Below, piece after piece: positions 5,351 through 5,565 of a stretch of DNA of 5,565 bases; the first letter of the stretch is position 1; the number at the start of each line of letters is the position of its first letter. This DNA comes from Lachnospiraceae bacterium (lineage in GTDB: Bacteria > Bacillota > Clostridia > Lachnospirales > Lachnospiraceae). The translations under genes were made by a program, and so were the position numbers. Under the pieces are notes generated by a model, which saw only the letters and a list, made by a program, of their open reading frames with translations, had not been told where the DNA came from and made no database searches. The stretch covers positions 1 through 5,565 of the forward strand of contig JAFUKK010000083.1 of assembly GCA_017473665.1 (NCBI GenBank), written 5' to 3'.

Positions 5351-5565
5351 TTATTCCCGATTATCCTTTAAGCTCTCTACCATATCCACCTTGGATACCT
5401 TTCGTCTCAACAAAAACAGGGAACCAAAATAACTGCAGCACACCAAAATAATCGTGTATAAAAAGCTCTGAGGCGCCACATAAGCCTTAGGCAGGACACC
5501 CATAAACTCAGCCAGGAAAACCATAAACCAGTTGATGGAGGCAAATACCAGGGGAATGCTGACCA
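5351..5565 (-). CDS. FtsX-like ABC transporter permease, C-terminal end only
   Basis: The last 70 codons plus two bases of a gene entering from the right edge and ending at TAA (5351-5353). The visible residues form two membrane segments (VSIPLVFASINWFMVFLAEF, then FLYTIILVCCSYFGSLFLL) joined by a short loop containing PKAYVAPQ. The end is a basic cytoplasmic tail, RRKVSKVDMVESLKDNRE. That tail matches the usual end of FtsX-type permeases (MacB/BceB-like), where a [KR]-x-[DN]-x-[VA]-E-[AS]-L-[KR] element follows the final helix. Such permeases work with an ATPase to export or sense peptides, lipids or antibiotics, but the part that would say which is outside the window. The next gene on the strand starts 68 nt downstream; only a weak stem and a T7 run lie between them, so read-through is plausible. 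Confidence 0.75.
   Translation of the reverse strand, partial: VSIPLVFASINWFMVFLAEFMGVLPKAYVAPQSFLYTIILVCCSYFGSLFLLRRKVSKVDMVESLKDNRE

Noticed and set aside
5328..5372. Possible terminator after the FtsX-like gene (AAGGATA/TATCTTT stem before a run of seven T on the minus strand)
   Set aside because: The stem is AT-rich, contains a G-T pair and has a 14-nt loop, overlapping the coding end; too weak to call.

Overview
The window looks like a chromosomal segment of a low-to-moderate GC Gram-positive anaerobe, most likely a gut-type Clostridia/Lachnospiraceae member. This is inferred from strong AGGAGG-type ribosome binding sites before nearly every gene, short intergenic gaps, an ECF sigma/anti-sigma pair of clostridial style, and an FtsX-type permease tail. 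No rRNA, tRNA, CRISPR, insertion sequence or phage gene is visible. All genes are intact except the two cut by the window edges.

Layout. Block 1 (about 1-2712, minus strand) is a probable three-gene catabolic operon read leftwards: an Old Yellow Enzyme-family flavin oxidoreductase (2712-1633), a beta-lactamase-fold serine hydrolase/esterase (1582-461), and the N-terminal 132 residues of what is probably an alpha/beta-hydrolase (398 to beyond the left edge). Gaps are 50 and 62 nt, with no convincing terminator between the genes. Block 2 (about 2850-4035, plus strand) is a compact regulatory unit. It holds an ECF-like promoter (TGTAACCTTT, then TGTACTA), an ECF sigma factor (2920-3402), and an overlapping single-pass membrane protein that is almost certainly its anti-sigma factor (3392-3985), closed by a 12-bp-stem intrinsic terminator. 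Block 3 (about 4038-5565, minus strand) is read leftwards: the C-terminal 70 residues of an FtsX-like ABC permease, a polytopic membrane protein (5282-4629), and a single-pass membrane protein of unknown function (4595-4038). Its last gene converges on the sigma unit at the shared terminator.

How the genes may work together. The oxidoreductase and two hydrolases suggest reduction of an activated double bond combined with ester cleavage on a small molecule of unknown identity. The sigma/anti-sigma pair probably forms a self-activating envelope-stress switch. It is divergent from the oxidoreductase operon and shares a 207-nt control region with it, but no sigma-type promoter is evident facing the operon. 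Block 3 may be an accessory membrane cluster next to an ABC exporter. The most unusual points are a four-cysteine iron-sulfur-like motif at the end of a single-domain Old Yellow Enzyme, and a signal-peptidase-like AYA-A site directly after the anti-sigma membrane segment.
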